Shown piece by piece: positions 23,542-36,240 of a stretch of DNA of 64,000 nt. Made by a program: the position numbers and the translations under genes. How positions within the stretch are numbered: the first letter of the stretch is position 1; every line of letters starts with the position of its first letter. Source of the DNA: Chaetorhynchus papuensis (taxonomy: Eukaryota > Chordata > Aves > Passeriformes > Rhipiduridae); assembly GCA_013396525.1 (NCBI GenBank), contig VWYX01000896.1:172718-236717 (forward strand), read 5' to 3'. The notes under the pieces were generated by a model that made no database searches, was not told the DNA's origin, and saw only the letters and a program-made list of their open reading frames with translations.

Positions 23542-26191
23542 TAATGTGTGTGTTCCACAGATACAAAAGGGGAAAATCTTACATCTTTCAGCCTTTTCTC
23601 CCTTCAGTCTTTTTTTTCTTTTATACCTCCCAGTCTTTTTTTCTCCCTCCACTTCTGCAGCTCGTGCATCCAAAGCTGTAGAAAACACCAAACTCTTCAT
23701 GTCAAATGAAAGCTAGAAATGTCAGCACACCTATTTATATGTGTTTCAGGGAGAGAATGAGGTGGGGAAAAGAGGTGATGTGTTAAGGAAGATGGGAGCA
23801 ACCTTTGCACTTTTTTTCCCTACTTATTTTTATGCTCAGTTGCTAAAGAACTTCTGTCTCTGAAAATATGAAGGTGTGATCTGGACCTCCACAACAAGAA
23901 GGCAAGCTCATTAACTCCATTGTGACTCTGGACAGAGGAAAGCCCTGAGTGCTTCTGGATTTGCCGCTGCTCCCTCAGTTTCTGGGCAACCTCAGAGTCT
24001 TTTGCCTGGAATCTGTGACAAACACAGATGCAGGGACCGGGCAGTCCGCTGCCTTAACCACATCCTCGCAGATCCGGGCATTCATAGCAGCGTGCTGAAA
24101 GCAGTGAGGGCATCCTGATCTGTTCCCCTGCTATTGTGTCCTTCCTGCTCAGCAGTGACAGACACCGAGGCAGATGAGCTTTTTATGAGGTAATTTCTGC
24201 TCTGAGCCTCTCACTGCTCGCACCAAACCCTTTCACGTTATTAAAGTGCAGTTGAGCAGGGGCAAGCCTCGTGTTGTTGGCAATTTGTCATCTTCCCATC
24301 CAAGTGGGCAGCCCAGCCCCTTGTGCCCATTATCATGTCCCAGCTCTGCAGCAGCATTCCCTGCTCAGTGGATAACAGAACCACGTTTTCTCTTTCTCAT
24401 CTTTCCCCCGTGAGTATGACTGGCATTTTATTTTCTTTACAATGCTGCTGACAGAAAAAGACTCCCTCTGCCCTTTTAATTATCCAGCCTTTCCCTTTCC
24501 TGTGCCTTCCTTCACCAGGACAGGCACTTAGAAAACTCTGGATTCTTCACTATTTTTTTGCCTCTGTGCATCCTGAGTTACCAAGAGCTGATTTACTACA
24601 TATTTACTACAGTCTGACTGGGAAATTTTTCTTCAATTCACTTGGTTACTCTTCTTTACAGTAGATTTACTGTGACCCTCCCAATTTGTGTGAAATCAAA
24701 CATCTAATTGCTTTCTGATGCTAATGCATAGCCTTGAATTAACTGTTGAGGATTGTGCCGTGTCTGGTTTCACTGTAACATTTCACATTACATTTTGGCA
24801 CATTGAAAAAAGCAAGACGGTTTTGAAATCATTAATGCCATTAGGAATAACACTACCTGGGATTTTAAGGTTTAGGAATGGTTTTCCATGCTGGCTTCAC
24901 TTACTGTATCCATTTGCTTCCCCATCTCAGCCTTTTTGTCACAAAGAGAAAAACAATCCAGGCAGAGATAGAAGTATTGTAAATACAAACTGCCTGGATG
25001 GATATTTCCCACTTCAGATCCAAACAATGGCTTGTCAAAAGTGGAAAAAATATCACTCTTTATCAATCCAAGTCAAGTGGCACTGAAGGTTACTGTAGAA
25101 GAAACAATGGCAAGAAAGCAATTCTTGTAACCTGGGAAGGAAACCTAGAGCTGTGAATTAGCAGCCTGATTGGTGTTTACACAAAAATATAAGGATGCAA
25201 TGAAGATTTTTATAAAGCCACAGTTCAGGAAAATTAGGGAAGCAACAGACAAAGAAAGGAATTTGAACAAATCGCTGGGGGCAGGGTTGGCCTCGGCTTG
25301 GGAGTTTGTGTCATTGTTTGTTGGTAATGCCTGCAGTTCAGCAATTTGACAAACCCTCTGTGACATTTCAGCTGTCCTCCTTCTGAGATACTCACTTGCA
25401 CTGGGTTATGGACAGGGGTATGAATGCAGCTGCAGGAAAATATTCCACAAGGCTAAATCTTTAGACTTCTAAGTGAGTTGATACTGAAAACAGGCAAATT
25501 AAAAGGAGTGGGACTGTTCTCTGGCTTCTGGCAAATTGATGTTTTTACTCTTTCAAGCAAAGTGACAAGTCAGTCAAACATCAACAAAGGAACAGTAAAG
25601 TGAACCAGAGAAAGTAAGGTCTAATCCTTAGGCAGATTAATCACTGACAATAGCAAAAAGTAACTGCCTATTTACACTGCTGGTCTGTCTGGAAGGTGAA
25701 GCCAAGGACATTTTGCCCCCCAACTTCCCAATCCTTACAAAAATAAATAATTCCATAGCTTTTAACTGCACACTTTGCAGTCTCCCTGACTCCAGCGGGA
25801 CTGTGGACAACTGCAAGCCTGTGGATCAGATTTAGATGTATTACAGTCTTGTTTCCAAGGGGTCAGTAATGTCCCAGCTAGCAAAGGAGTCCGTGCCCTC
25901 CTGCACAGCACACATTTTTTCCATGCTGTTTGCATTATCACTTGCTAAATTTATCACACTTCTTCCCTAACACTGCGTGTCTTTCCTGCCTGGGAATTTC
26001 AGATATAACAGAGTGCATGCTCTGGTCACATTTTCAGAGAGCCTACCACCCTCTACAGCCACAGTCTGCCAGTGAGGGTTCTAGGAGGCAGCCTTTTGGG
26101 AAACACTCACCTGCAAATTTGGAGAGTGTGGTTGCTCTGAGACAGCTGAATGAAGGGACACACAGAGATTAGACATAGATATAGATGGTAG

Positions 26192-26192
<1 letters not shown>
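23542..26192. other. Unique noncoding stretch
   Basis: Single-copy sequence. A 122-codon frame at 24718-25086 crosses AT-rich DNA and has no domain or splice context. The part at 24170-24330 has a balanced composition without repeats and could be conserved noncoding DNA, but that cannot be shown from one sequence. Confidence 0.58.

Positions 26193-26239
<47 letters not shown>
26193..26239. repeat. (GATA)n tetranucleotide microsatellite
   Basis: About twelve uninterrupted GATA units, with degenerate TAGA/TAGAT variants on both sides (26165-26192 and 26240-26290). It directly precedes the CR1 at 26291, whose own sequence includes TAGATTAGATA-like bases at this position. Confidence 0.97.
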
Positions 26240-26290
26240 TAGATGTAGAATAGACATTAGATCTAGAATAGATAAAGTTATAGGTCAGAT

Positions 26291-26510
26291 GTAAGAAATA
26301 AGATTTTTACAGTGAGGGTGGCAAGGCCCTGGCACAGGCTGCACGGAGAAGCTGTGGATGCCCCAGCCCTGGAAGTGTCCAAAGCCAGGTTGGATGGGGC
26401 TTTAAACAAACTGGTCTAGTTGAAGATGTCCCTGGTCATTGTAGGGCAGATGGACTAGGAGAACTTTAGAGGTCTCTTCCAAGCCAAACTGTTCTGTGAT
26501 TCAGTGATCT
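26291..26510 (+). mobile_element. CR1 LINE, 3'-terminal fragment joined to a GATA repeat
   Basis: About 220 bases in plus orientation. It opens with GTAAGAAATAAG, matching the CR1 'TTAGGAAGAAATT' block, and continues through GGCCCTGGCACAGGCT, AGAAGCTGTGGATGCCCC and AGGTTGGATGGGGCTTTAAA. The tail ends near 26510 after CTGTGATTCAGTGATCT. Point changes are scattered throughout. Confidence 0.94.
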
Positions 26511-27083
26511 ACAACAATAAATCATGTTGTATCCTTCCTGCCGTGTGGCTCAGATCACTGGCATCTCTTTCTACTTGTTCTGTTTTAGCTGGGAATGAGG
26601 AAGGAAGGAAGGAAGGAGGATATTTAACAGGAAAAGGACACTTTCAGGAGTAAATCATACCCTCTTGAGTTGCAATAAGCTTTGAAATGTAAAGTGAAAA
26701 CTCCTGGCTGCAGAGGAGGCCAGGGCTGCATGTAAAACACAGGCATGAGGACAAATTTATTTGAAAACTGTCAATGACAGGGAGCCACCTGAGAGCATCC
26801 AGATATGAGCACATACAGCTCAGCTTAAGCAATGCTCTGCCTTTATAAAAGTATTTAATTTTTACATCTGTGTACAAAGGATCCTCGGAACTGGATTCAG
26901 GTGAGATTTGAACCCCAGAGTGGAAAATGGGAGGCTCTTCCCTGAGCCTGAGCAGTCATTAGCATGCTCCAGTCCCAGAACAGTGTGGGATGAACCATTG
27001 CAAAGGTACAATTAAGGGTGGTTTTATCTCCTGTGTATATGTTAATAATGTACACCTCTTGGGCCGACAAGGTTGAGATGGAG

Positions 27084-27108
27084 CAGCTGCTAATTAATAT
27101 ATTAATTA
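27084..27108. promoter_or_regulatory. E-box beside an 18-bp palindrome with two TAATTA cores
   Basis: CAGCTG (27084-27089) is followed one base later by the perfect palindrome 27091-27108, which carries TAATTA at each end around ATATAT. TAATTA is the classic homeodomain core, and a nearby E-box is typical of bHLH-homeodomain composite enhancer sites. Binding is inferred. Because the palindrome is pure A/T, chance is a real alternative. Confidence 0.3.
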
Positions 27109-27767
27109 TATTTGAAGGATGAAGTCACTGCATATTTTCAGGGCCTCTTATTCTTTCCATTCTTTAACAAGGAAGAAGAAAACCAACATGAAAATGTCCA
27201 GAATTTAATTAACTTTCAAACTGAAGGCGGTAGCTGTATTTCTTTCTATCTGATACCGCTTCCTCTTTTTATCCCCTTTGGTCTGTCTTTACCCATTAAA
27301 AGAAAATTAAAACTCCACACTTATCAAGACTGTAGATTTTCAACATAAATCCTTCCATATGGATGGTTCACAGCAGCCTGAGAGGGAAAATGGCTCATTC
27401 TAGAATTTTTTTTCATTTTAGAAGCATCTTCAATGATACAGACAGGAGGCACTGGGGAAGCTGTTTTAAGCCAGTTGCAATCATTCTTCTCATTTCAGGA
27501 GAGAGCCTATCCAGCTCTCTTGTTTGCATCCTGCTTCCTTCGTTGTCATTACGGATAAAAGCAGGCTCAGGATGACACTGGCAGCCAGAGATCAGAGATG
27601 TGATGTTGTGAAAGCCTCAGCCCCCAGACACGTTTCGTGCATTACCCAGAGCTGTGATGTGGAGGTAGAGGTTGGGGTGAAGTTATTAAAGCTGTCTCAG
27701 CACCTCCTGGGCTGTCTGGGAAATGCCACCGCAGAAATTACCTTTTGTGTCGTGACAGTTAAAATTA

Positions 27768-27779
27768 GGGGGGGGGGGG
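27768..27779. repeat. G12 mononucleotide run
   Basis: Twelve consecutive G bases, prone to length error in sequencing. No G-rich partner runs lie close by. Confidence 0.9.
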
Positions 27780-30700
27780 AAAAGATGAGAAGTGTACTAC
27801 ATTAAATACTTTTTATACAGTCTGTGACTGGTAAAGCTCCTCTTGCTGCAAAAAAATTATACTTATTGACTGCAAATAATGTGTGATGCACTGTGTGCAG
27901 AGAATTAAAGGCAATTTGGATCTTTAACATCCCTTTTCAGAGGAAAGGAGAATATAAAAATGAAAGTGGCAAGTCTTCCCTGCATGCATCTTTTCTCTCT
28001 GCTGCTTTATAATTAAAGCGATTTTCACCTGGTCTAAGCTTTCTTTATGCTCTGTTTTCTGTACAGTGCCAGTATCTCTCTCCATTGCCAGCTCCCATGC
28101 AGGGTAAGAGAAAGAAAGACAAGAAAAATGGTGAATGCATTAATAGACACCTATTACTGATTTAGTTCAGCCTGGAGCTGTGGTTGTTTGAAATGGCAGC
28201 ATCAGAAATATATCCACTCGCTCAGATATATGCAATACCTTCCTTCGGAATGTAACCTTATTGTGGGGTGGTTTTTTCCCCTGGAAAATTTCACACCCAC
28301 TCACATTTAATCCCACAATACAAATCCGAAAATGCAATTACCTCTGTGACTTTTACAGAAGCTTCCTGTACACACAAAGAGGAGAATAAACAGCGAACCA
28401 GCACGAATTAGAGAGAGATAGTTCCATCAGGCCTTTCTGGTGGTATTATAAACAAAATGGTCCTCAAGCCACCAGAAACCTGAGCCAAAATTATAGCCCT
28501 GTGCTTCAAATAAAACCTTGCAAAAAATTAATGGGAAAATGTAAAATTAACTGGGTTCATCCTGAAAATTCTGATGCAAAGGCCCATATCCTTAAAATGT
28601 GCCTGCCTGCTTGTCCTTCCCTCAGTGTTCAGGAGGTCCTTGGTCAAAGGAACGTGCCCCAGTTTTCCTCTCATAAAATAAAGCTGGCTGAGTGCTCTCT
28701 GATTTGGAGACACTTTTGTAAATCCTTTGAGCAGTTTCAAATTTGCTCGGGTGTCTGGCCCTCTAATCCGTGCTCTCCACATTATTTTAGGCCAGTCTGA
28801 GTTCAAGACTGTAATCATGAGGCACCAACTGCTCCTGTGGTTGTAACACAAGTGGAAAAAGGAGATTGCACATACCCATCAGATGATTGTAGGAAAATGT
28901 GTCCATTAAAACCCCATGGGCAAATGAGGTTTTCAGATCTTTTCGGCTTTCCTTGGAAAACAGTCAAGAAAAGAGGTAGGAGACTGGACCAAGAGGGACG
29001 TGTAGCATTGAGAGAGGTGGCTGGGGCTGTGCCAAGGTTTCCACCAAGATATTTCTGAGCCTGCTGCAGCTTGACCTTGCCTGAGCCTGCTGCCTTATCC
29101 ACAAAAGAGGTGCAGTGTCCCTGAGAGGCCGTACTATGATTGACTCGTGTGCTTTCCCCTCTGACTGCTCACTCATGCAGCAGCCACATGCAAAGTGTTT
29201 GCTTGTCCTCAAGTGGCCTCCAAGCACTCCTTAAAAATTAATCCAGTCCAAACTGTTGAATGGGGCTGTGCTTCTACCTCTGCAGGGTAAAAACCAATGG
29301 GGAAAGAAAGAAACAATTTGCCACTTTGAAGCCTAAAAAAAAAGGAAAAAACCCATCCTTTCATCCTCTAGCATGATGTATTGTGAGTGACATGGGTTCC
29401 TTGCATTAGCATCTGCAGACTATAATTATCCATGTAATATAACAGCTGGGAAGTGTTACTGTGATGCTTTGGGTTGATGGATGCTCTGGGAGGTTAAACA
29501 GAGCTTGCTAATAATAGGATCTCCAAGATGCTACATGGCTCTCTGTAAAATGGTCCATTCTCTGCCCTGGAAGGACCACAGGACATGGAGAAACCAGTGT
29601 TCTGCTCCCATCCTGCCCTCTGCTCTCTCCAGGTCCTGTGCCTGGAAATCCTGCTGTCCCACAGTTAGTTGAGCCACTGTGTTCTGTTGTCTCAGATGGG
29701 CCTTTTCCTATTCACACTGGGAAGGGAAGCCCACTTTGTCCTTGAGTCATTCCCAGTCCTTTCCCCAGGACCGCAGAGGGGACCAGGCAGCAGGGAGGAG
29801 GGAAGGAAGGAAGGAAAGCTGTACCTCCAACAGCTGACAGAATGGCAGCTGCACAAGAGAAACTCTGGGGTCCACAGAGCTGTTATCCCCTAAATCTCCC
29901 TCTCCTGCTGCATGTTTACAAACAGTCCACGCTGCCATCAACACAAGAATCCCACTGAATTCAGGGCTTTGCTCTCTGTGTGAAATATGAAAAAGAGGAG
30001 GAATGGAGAAGCCCCTGCTGTCCTGAGTGCTTGCCATACCGAGCACCTACTCGTCACCTCCACGCTCGAAGGGCTTAACCTTTGTAAAACCTCAGCAGCA
30101 CAAACTTGCCAGGATTAAACTATTCAAAGCTGAGCGTGCCAGAGCATCTGCAATTTGCACCTCTTGTCACATCCATGGGCTGCCTGACAGGTTGGAGAAG
30201 GTGTAAGGAGAAGTTGCAGTGACACGGCCAGAATCAGAGTAAGATTAATCACAAGTGTCAGAAATGCCTGACACCATTGGAGGTGTCACTGGAGGAACAC
30301 CCTGCATGTCTGCCCATGGACACAGAGCACAAGCATTTCCATTTCCCTGAGATTTACCCCTCACCTCTCTTTTCCCTGGAGCAGCCCACGCAGAAGGACT
30401 GACTTATGTGGTAGCGGGGAGAATGAAAAACACAACAAACACCAGACCTGGCCAGTTGCTCTGGAGGAGGTATCTGATATCTGCCATTGGTGCCGGATGT
30501 GCCCCCTGGATCAGAGTGGTGGAAGAAAGTTCTGTCTGATGACAGAGTCATGCAAGGAGCGTGATGGGGGGAGGACATCTCTGCCCTGACTGATTTGTTA
30601 GGGACTCTGCTTCTGTGTCTTCACTCACATTAGTTATGGCTAAATCAATTCCACTGGAGTAACCTTAGCCTCAAAATCAACTCCAGTGGCTGGTTTTGGT

Positions 30701-31799
30701 GAGCAACATGGAAAATTCCTCAGCCTCCCCAGCTCTCCCTGGAACTGAACGCCAGCAGCGCGTTCATCCATTTATTGTGTCTGCTGTTGAGCCACCAGTG
30801 TCCTTTGTGCAGGAACAAGCAGGACAAGTGAGGATAGCTCTATCTGAGCACAGTTCTCCCTCCTTGCAACATCCATAGGGTGCCTGTACTATTCTGGGAC
30901 AGCAGTCACTCTGTGTCCTCGACTCTGCACACCGTGGCCCCCGCAGAGAAGGAGGTTTGTCCCTCAGAGGCCTGAGGAGAGAGTCAAGGACAGGCCCTGG
31001 GAGTCACACGTCCCAGTTTCCTTACATGGTATCCCTGAGAATTCTGAAGTCAGGGGTGCAACTTGAAACCCTGGGAACATTAATAAGCAATTGCTGTAAT
31101 GGCCAATTTTTACAGCACTGGAATTGCAAACTGAGACCTCGGAGGACAAGAGGATCCCAGCCGAGCAGGATATCAGTTAAATTAACTTCTCCCCTCAGCC
31201 CTGCACTTGCCAAGTTCCTAGATATTTTACCAAGAAAACAAAAATTGGAGCACACGAGTGTTTTCCTTCTCAATTTTGTCTAAGTTAAAGACACTAAGCA
31301 AACCTTTAGGGAAAGTTTGGAGAAAAGGAAAATTGGCTCACGCTTCCCACTTGTTGCTTTAATAGGAGGGTTTGCGAGGAAATGAAACTTCAGGATACAG
31401 CATTTATTCCCAAAGCCCACAGCAAGCTGTCACTCTGTTTTCCCATGGAATTGAGTAAACAGAATAACACTTGGCCTTTAATAAAAGAGAAAACAAGCTC
31501 ACAAAGGAGCACTTGATCAGAAGTGACAAGGGCAAGAGTAGAACAATCCAGAGGAATAAATGAAACTTGAAATTTAGTAATAATATTCCCTAAAGATACT
31601 GCAAATTCTGTTCTGACTATTGCAGAGGTCCCCTGAATACATCAGTTCCAGTGCTTGAGCTCCCTTCCATCGAAATTCCCACCACCCCTCCTGCTTCAGC
31701 TTGCTCAGGATGAGGAAACCATCTTGAAATACAACTGGAAGGTGCATTAAGTAGCTGTTCTTCCCCATTTTCCTTCAAGGTGACTCGAAATTTTGTGTT

Positions 31800-32060
31800 T
31801 TGTGAAGTTTAATTGAAGCTAGCCACATATGGAGAAATGATGGGCTTGCTTGTTTTGGCTCTCGCTGGGGGGATGCCCTTCCCAGCTGAATTAAGTTGCC
31901 ACTGTGTTTCACTAATGTGCATCTGATGCCTAATGAATTGGGGTGTTATTCCCATTGCACAGAGGTGGATTAAAATCGAGTCCAAAGCCTTTTCATTCAT
32001 TTTGCTAATTATTCTCTGCATTCATTGCACGCAGATGAAATGATGAAAGCCCCCCTGTTG
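31800..32060. promoter_or_regulatory. Candidate conserved noncoding element
   Basis: Complex, repeat-free sequence with clustered homeodomain-like cores: TAATGAATT (31931-31939), GGATTAAA (near 31968) and GCTAATTATT (near 32004). The clustering is visible, but conservation and enhancer function are inference. Confidence 0.2.
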
Positions 32061-34910
32061 TGTGGGATTTGGACATTTCACACTTGGAACATAAATTGGA
32101 CTGATTATCCTCGCAGCGTTATTGTCACATTTGGGAGTGTGGGTGCCAGGAAGCAATAAGCTGTGCACTGCCACATTCCCTGTCTTTCAGCCCCTTGGAA
32201 TGTGAGGGAAAACCCTTTCTTTGTATGTCCTGCTTCAGTTTCAGATCTAGATCATTTTGGTGCACCAGGCCTAGAGCAGAGATAGATTTCCTTCGGATCA
32301 TGTTTTTAAAAGTTATCTTCCGTTTCCATACTCCCATACTCACAGAAGTTTCAAACAGAAGGCAAGATGCTGAAATTCAGCAAGTGTCTTCTTTTTGGCA
32401 GTATCTTATGGGGAAACAGATGCAGAAATTCTCTCGAAATAGAGCATTTCTCATACAAATTACATGCAGGCTGTTGAGTGACTTCCAGAGATTCCAGTTC
32501 ATGGTTGGTTTGCACCCAGGGAGAAAGTCGTGAGGGTTTTGGATTTCCTGTCTTTTAAGCTAACTGGGTTTGGTGAGAGTGTAGGGAGAGCCTTTACTGT
32601 TGGGGTGCTGATCCAGCCATACTGCAAGTGCATTTATCTGGCACAGCAAAGTCCATTCTCCCTGAGGACAGGACTTCAGGACTATCCAGCACCACTCCAA
32701 ATGCCAGACCAGAACTAAACAGTTAATTCTTCAGCCTGTGCTTTTCCAAATTTTTTTCCTGCGTGTATGCAAACAGCTGAAGATTTACAATCTCTACCTG
32801 CACTTCCATCTTACAGGCAGTACAGGCAAGCTGCTGAGGGACATTTAATTCTGACATCACAAGACAACAAATCAAAAAGAAATTTGCGGCTGCCATAACG
32901 CTCGAGATATTTGTGTGAAATATTCCCATTTTTGGGAAAAGTTTCGGTATGTTCACAATAAAAGCTGTGTTGTCAAAAATCTCCCAGCTACAACAAAGGG
33001 GAAACTAATGAGGGAAAGAGAGTCTGGCATGAAACCAAACAAACTGGAGGCATCTCATACATAAACTTGGAATCTGATTTTATGCATCTCCCGTGGATGT
33101 GTGAAATACATTGACAGTTTGCTTAGTCAAGTATCTTGTCTGGCTGGTGGCTGCAGCAGCAGCACATGAAAGAGACTATGTAAAATAGGGGACTAAAATT
33201 ATTCCTCAGCTGTGCTCCAGCAACGAGGACAATGTTGAAAGCAACAACATCTGTGCTGTGTGGCAGAGACGGGATAAAAAATTGCTGTTAACTTTACACA
33301 CTGTGAAAGACTGGGGTGTGTTAAACAATTGCATTCCCACTCTGTGGTAACGTGGCTGTGACTGTATTCTTGACAGGAATAGGCTATGATTCCAGAAATA
33401 GGAAATAAGAAGGAGAAATAAGCCAAATTCCATGGCCTCCTGGAATCTCATAACCGTTACCAGGATTGCACAAGGCACTGGCTTCAGGGCAATTGCTCCT
33501 GGGAAATTCGGGGATGTCCTAAGCAACAAAAATAAATACAAATTATTTAAAAATAGCATCTTCTAATGCTGGAGTTGAGGGGCTTGCTTGAGTATCTGCC
33601 CTTCAACACATTAGGACTGAGTCTTAGGGACAGGTCTAATGTTATTTTGTCCAACTGGCAGAGCTGCGGCCCGAATTTTCCCTCGTACTCACCCTCATAC
33701 CTTGCCTTTTAAAAGAGACAAAGCCGCTTTGCCCCATAAGGGGCTTTAAACAAGTTTGGGAGCTAATTGGGGTTAGAAAACTTGATGTGCCCCACATATT
33801 CTCAGCACAGGCAGAGAAGGGTGTTCCTACCAGAACACGACGGGCCCTTGACAGCCACGGGCATGCGCCAGATGTGCTCATCCTATTTTCAGAGTGAAGT
33901 GGCACCATCACTGGTGAGGACAGGGATTGGCCACGGGAGCACTGAAGTTTTTTCAGAAAGCCCTCTTTTTTCTGTGAAGGCAATAAGGTTTTGTAGCCTG
34001 ACTGGGTGTAAACATGCTGACATCAGACGTAAATGTTTCAATTGTATTAAATGTGTTTGACCGGAGTGCCTGGAGTTGGAGACGTGGCCAAAGCCCTGGC
34101 GTTGTTTTCACAGTCAGAATATCTTGTGGGCATCCTTGACACACAGTGCACAGATGCTGCTCCTGACATTACTTGGCCAGGGAAAGGTTCACTGCTCCTG
34201 GGCTGAGGCCCTGTATGTGGGATCCCACAGCTACCCCAGCACTCCGTGGAGGAACCCAGACTTAAACGAATGCGTGCTGGTTTGTTCACCCTTAATTAGT
34301 TTGTGTCCTCTGAAGCCATAATGCACTGTAACTCATTGACCCAGCCTGAAAGGAGACAAATTGGTTAATTGAGAGAGAGCTGTGCAGTGCCTGCTCTGCC
34401 CTCGGGAGCCGGGGCTTCTGCTTTCCCGAGCAGAATTGCACCCAAAGGGCTGCTGGGTGAGCAGCCAGCTGATCCCGGGCACCCTCTGGCAACAAGGACA
34501 GGAAATAGATGTTCTTGTGCCATCACCAATACCCTTCGTCCCCCAACATCCCCTTTTGCCCCCCATTCTTCATCTCCTCTCCATCATACCTAAGATTTGG
34601 GAAGTGGAAAAGGGGCTGAGCAAAGGGGTTGCTTCACATCTTGCACAGGGCTGGAGCAGCTGCTCTTTTATCTCCCAGGCTTGAAGGTTTCCTCCTGATG
34701 CCCCGCTTGAAGCTGCTGAGCTGTCATTTCTGCTCAGCTCGGCCCGTGCCTCTGTGAATTTCAGTGGAAAAAGCTCTTTCCTGAATTTGCTTTTCCTAAC
34801 AACGCACCCAGCCCTCAGTTCAGGAGGGTCTGGGGAGATTTCTTGTCTCCCCTCAGTGCTGACCCTGCACACAGCCTTTGCTTTGGTTTTAAAGTAAAAG
34901 CTCCTATTTA

Positions 34911-34990
34911 AAATTGGCAAATATTGGAAACATATATTGCAAAAAATAAAGATATATCTAATAAAATAAAAAGTAAAAAAAAAAATTATG
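34911..34990. repeat. A-rich low-complexity block
   Basis: Dominated by AAATA, ATAAA and a poly(A) run. No mobile-element end was recognised on either side. Confidence 0.75.
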
Positions 34991-35530
34991 AAAACCTTTC
35001 CTTGCTTTCAGCCTTTTTGGCGGTAAGAACATTGCTGGTTCTGTTTTATTTCATATTGGAGATCTAAGAATTTTAATACCTGTAGCGAACTCCAGCCTGT
35101 CTTTGACTCAAAACTGACTGGAATAGCAGCAGTGACACTCAGCTGGAAATTCAGTTAGTCAGAAAGTAACACCACCAAACCCCAGCCAAGTCTGCCCTAT
35201 AGATCTTCTCCAACAAAGTGGAGCTGAAAGTATTTGAAGAACAGAACAATCCCATGACATTTCTCTTCATTTTTGCTGCTGGAAATATCAGCTGCCTTTC
35301 AAATATCTTCAAGTGTTCCTGAGAACCCTGTGATGCTGAAATGCCCAGGGATTTTCCAGCAAAGCCTTGAGAAATTGAGGCTAAGACTTCATTTACATTT
35401 GTGCCCACCTCAAAGCCCCTTCATCTTTTAATAAGGAAGAATGTTACCTTGGCCTGTTAAAGTGTTCCAATTATGAGATCCCTTGCTTTCATTTTGATTG
35501 ATATCATATACCAAATTTCATATCATATTC

Positions 35531-35614
35531 TCTAGGTGACCCTTCCCCGGCAGGAGTGTTGGACTAGATGATTCCAGAAGTCCCTTCCAATCCTAACTCT
35601 GTGATTCTGTGATA
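35531..35614 (+). mobile_element. CR1 LINE, 3' fragment of a second subfamily
   Basis: Carries GTTGGACTAGATGATTCC and AAGTCCCTTCCAATCC, followed by an octamer-type tail CTGTGATTCTGTGAT. The GTTGGACTAGATGAT block differs from the TCTAGTGGAAGGTGTCC version in other copies, so it belongs to a different CR1 lineage. Confidence 0.9.
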
Positions 35615-35984
35615 TAAATTTCTTTAGGTTGGGTAGTGTCGAGAGTGAAAGATACATGTTTTTTTCCCATAAGAGAGACAAGGCTTGAAGATTCTTTCCT
35701 GGTATAATGATGACAGAGTGAAGGCTGGTTTGAGGTTTTTTTATCATTAAATAGATACTTGGTTACTTATTTTGTTGTGGGGTTTTTTCTCCATTCCCTC
35801 ACTGTGATGCCTAAACACATAGGCTTGTTTATCCACATGCTGCTGCCTCACCGGGAGGATAAATCAACCTGCACGTTCTTACCAACTTATGGCAACGCAT
35901 GCCATTACCCTTCATTAACATCCTAAATAATGAAAAATCGTGCATATCTTCAGAACCTTTTTTGCATCATTACAGATGCTAATA

Positions 35985-36240
35985 AAAGGCAGTGAGGGGG
36001 GCAGTGTGCTGGTCAGAGAACGGGCAGCAGCACCTCAGACAGTCACTCGCACGCACGCACAAATTTAGGACGCGGCTGAAAGCGAATTTACGTGGCACAA
36101 TTCTGCATGCAAAGTACATTTTAGCAGCTTTTGTGCTGGTTACCACATATGCCTGGCAGCTGGATGCGGAGAGAGTGGCAAATGCAAACTGCACAGCAAA
36201 GCCATGAGGGAGTACTCAGCGAGCATTTTCTAAGTGAGCA
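35985..36240. promoter_or_regulatory. Candidate conserved noncoding element, CpG-containing
   Basis: Repeat-free and unusually rich in CpG for this region, including CGCACGCACGCAC (near 36048) and ACGCGGCTGAAAGCG (near 36070). It also has an octamer-like ATGCAAAG, a CATATG and CAGCTG E-boxes. The texture resembles an ancient developmental enhancer. No comparison is available to confirm this. Confidence 0.25.

Larger units (their letters stand above)
26511..35530. other. Long unique noncoding stretch
   Basis: Nine kilobases without a recognisable dispersed repeat. All frames are 117 codons or shorter and lack domains. Simple sequence is limited to short GGAA runs (26600, 29803), a G12 run and an A-rich block at 34911-34990. 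The scarcity of transposon remnants would suit regulatory or constrained DNA, but is also normal for bird genomes. Confidence 0.58.

Noticed and set aside
24718..25086. 122-codon plus-strand frame
   Set aside because: No domain, and the opposite strand and other phases are open nearby too. Length is within chance.
26905..26925. TTTGAACCCC resembling a reversed tRNA B-box
   Set aside because: No A-box, cloverleaf arms or terminator could be drawn around it.
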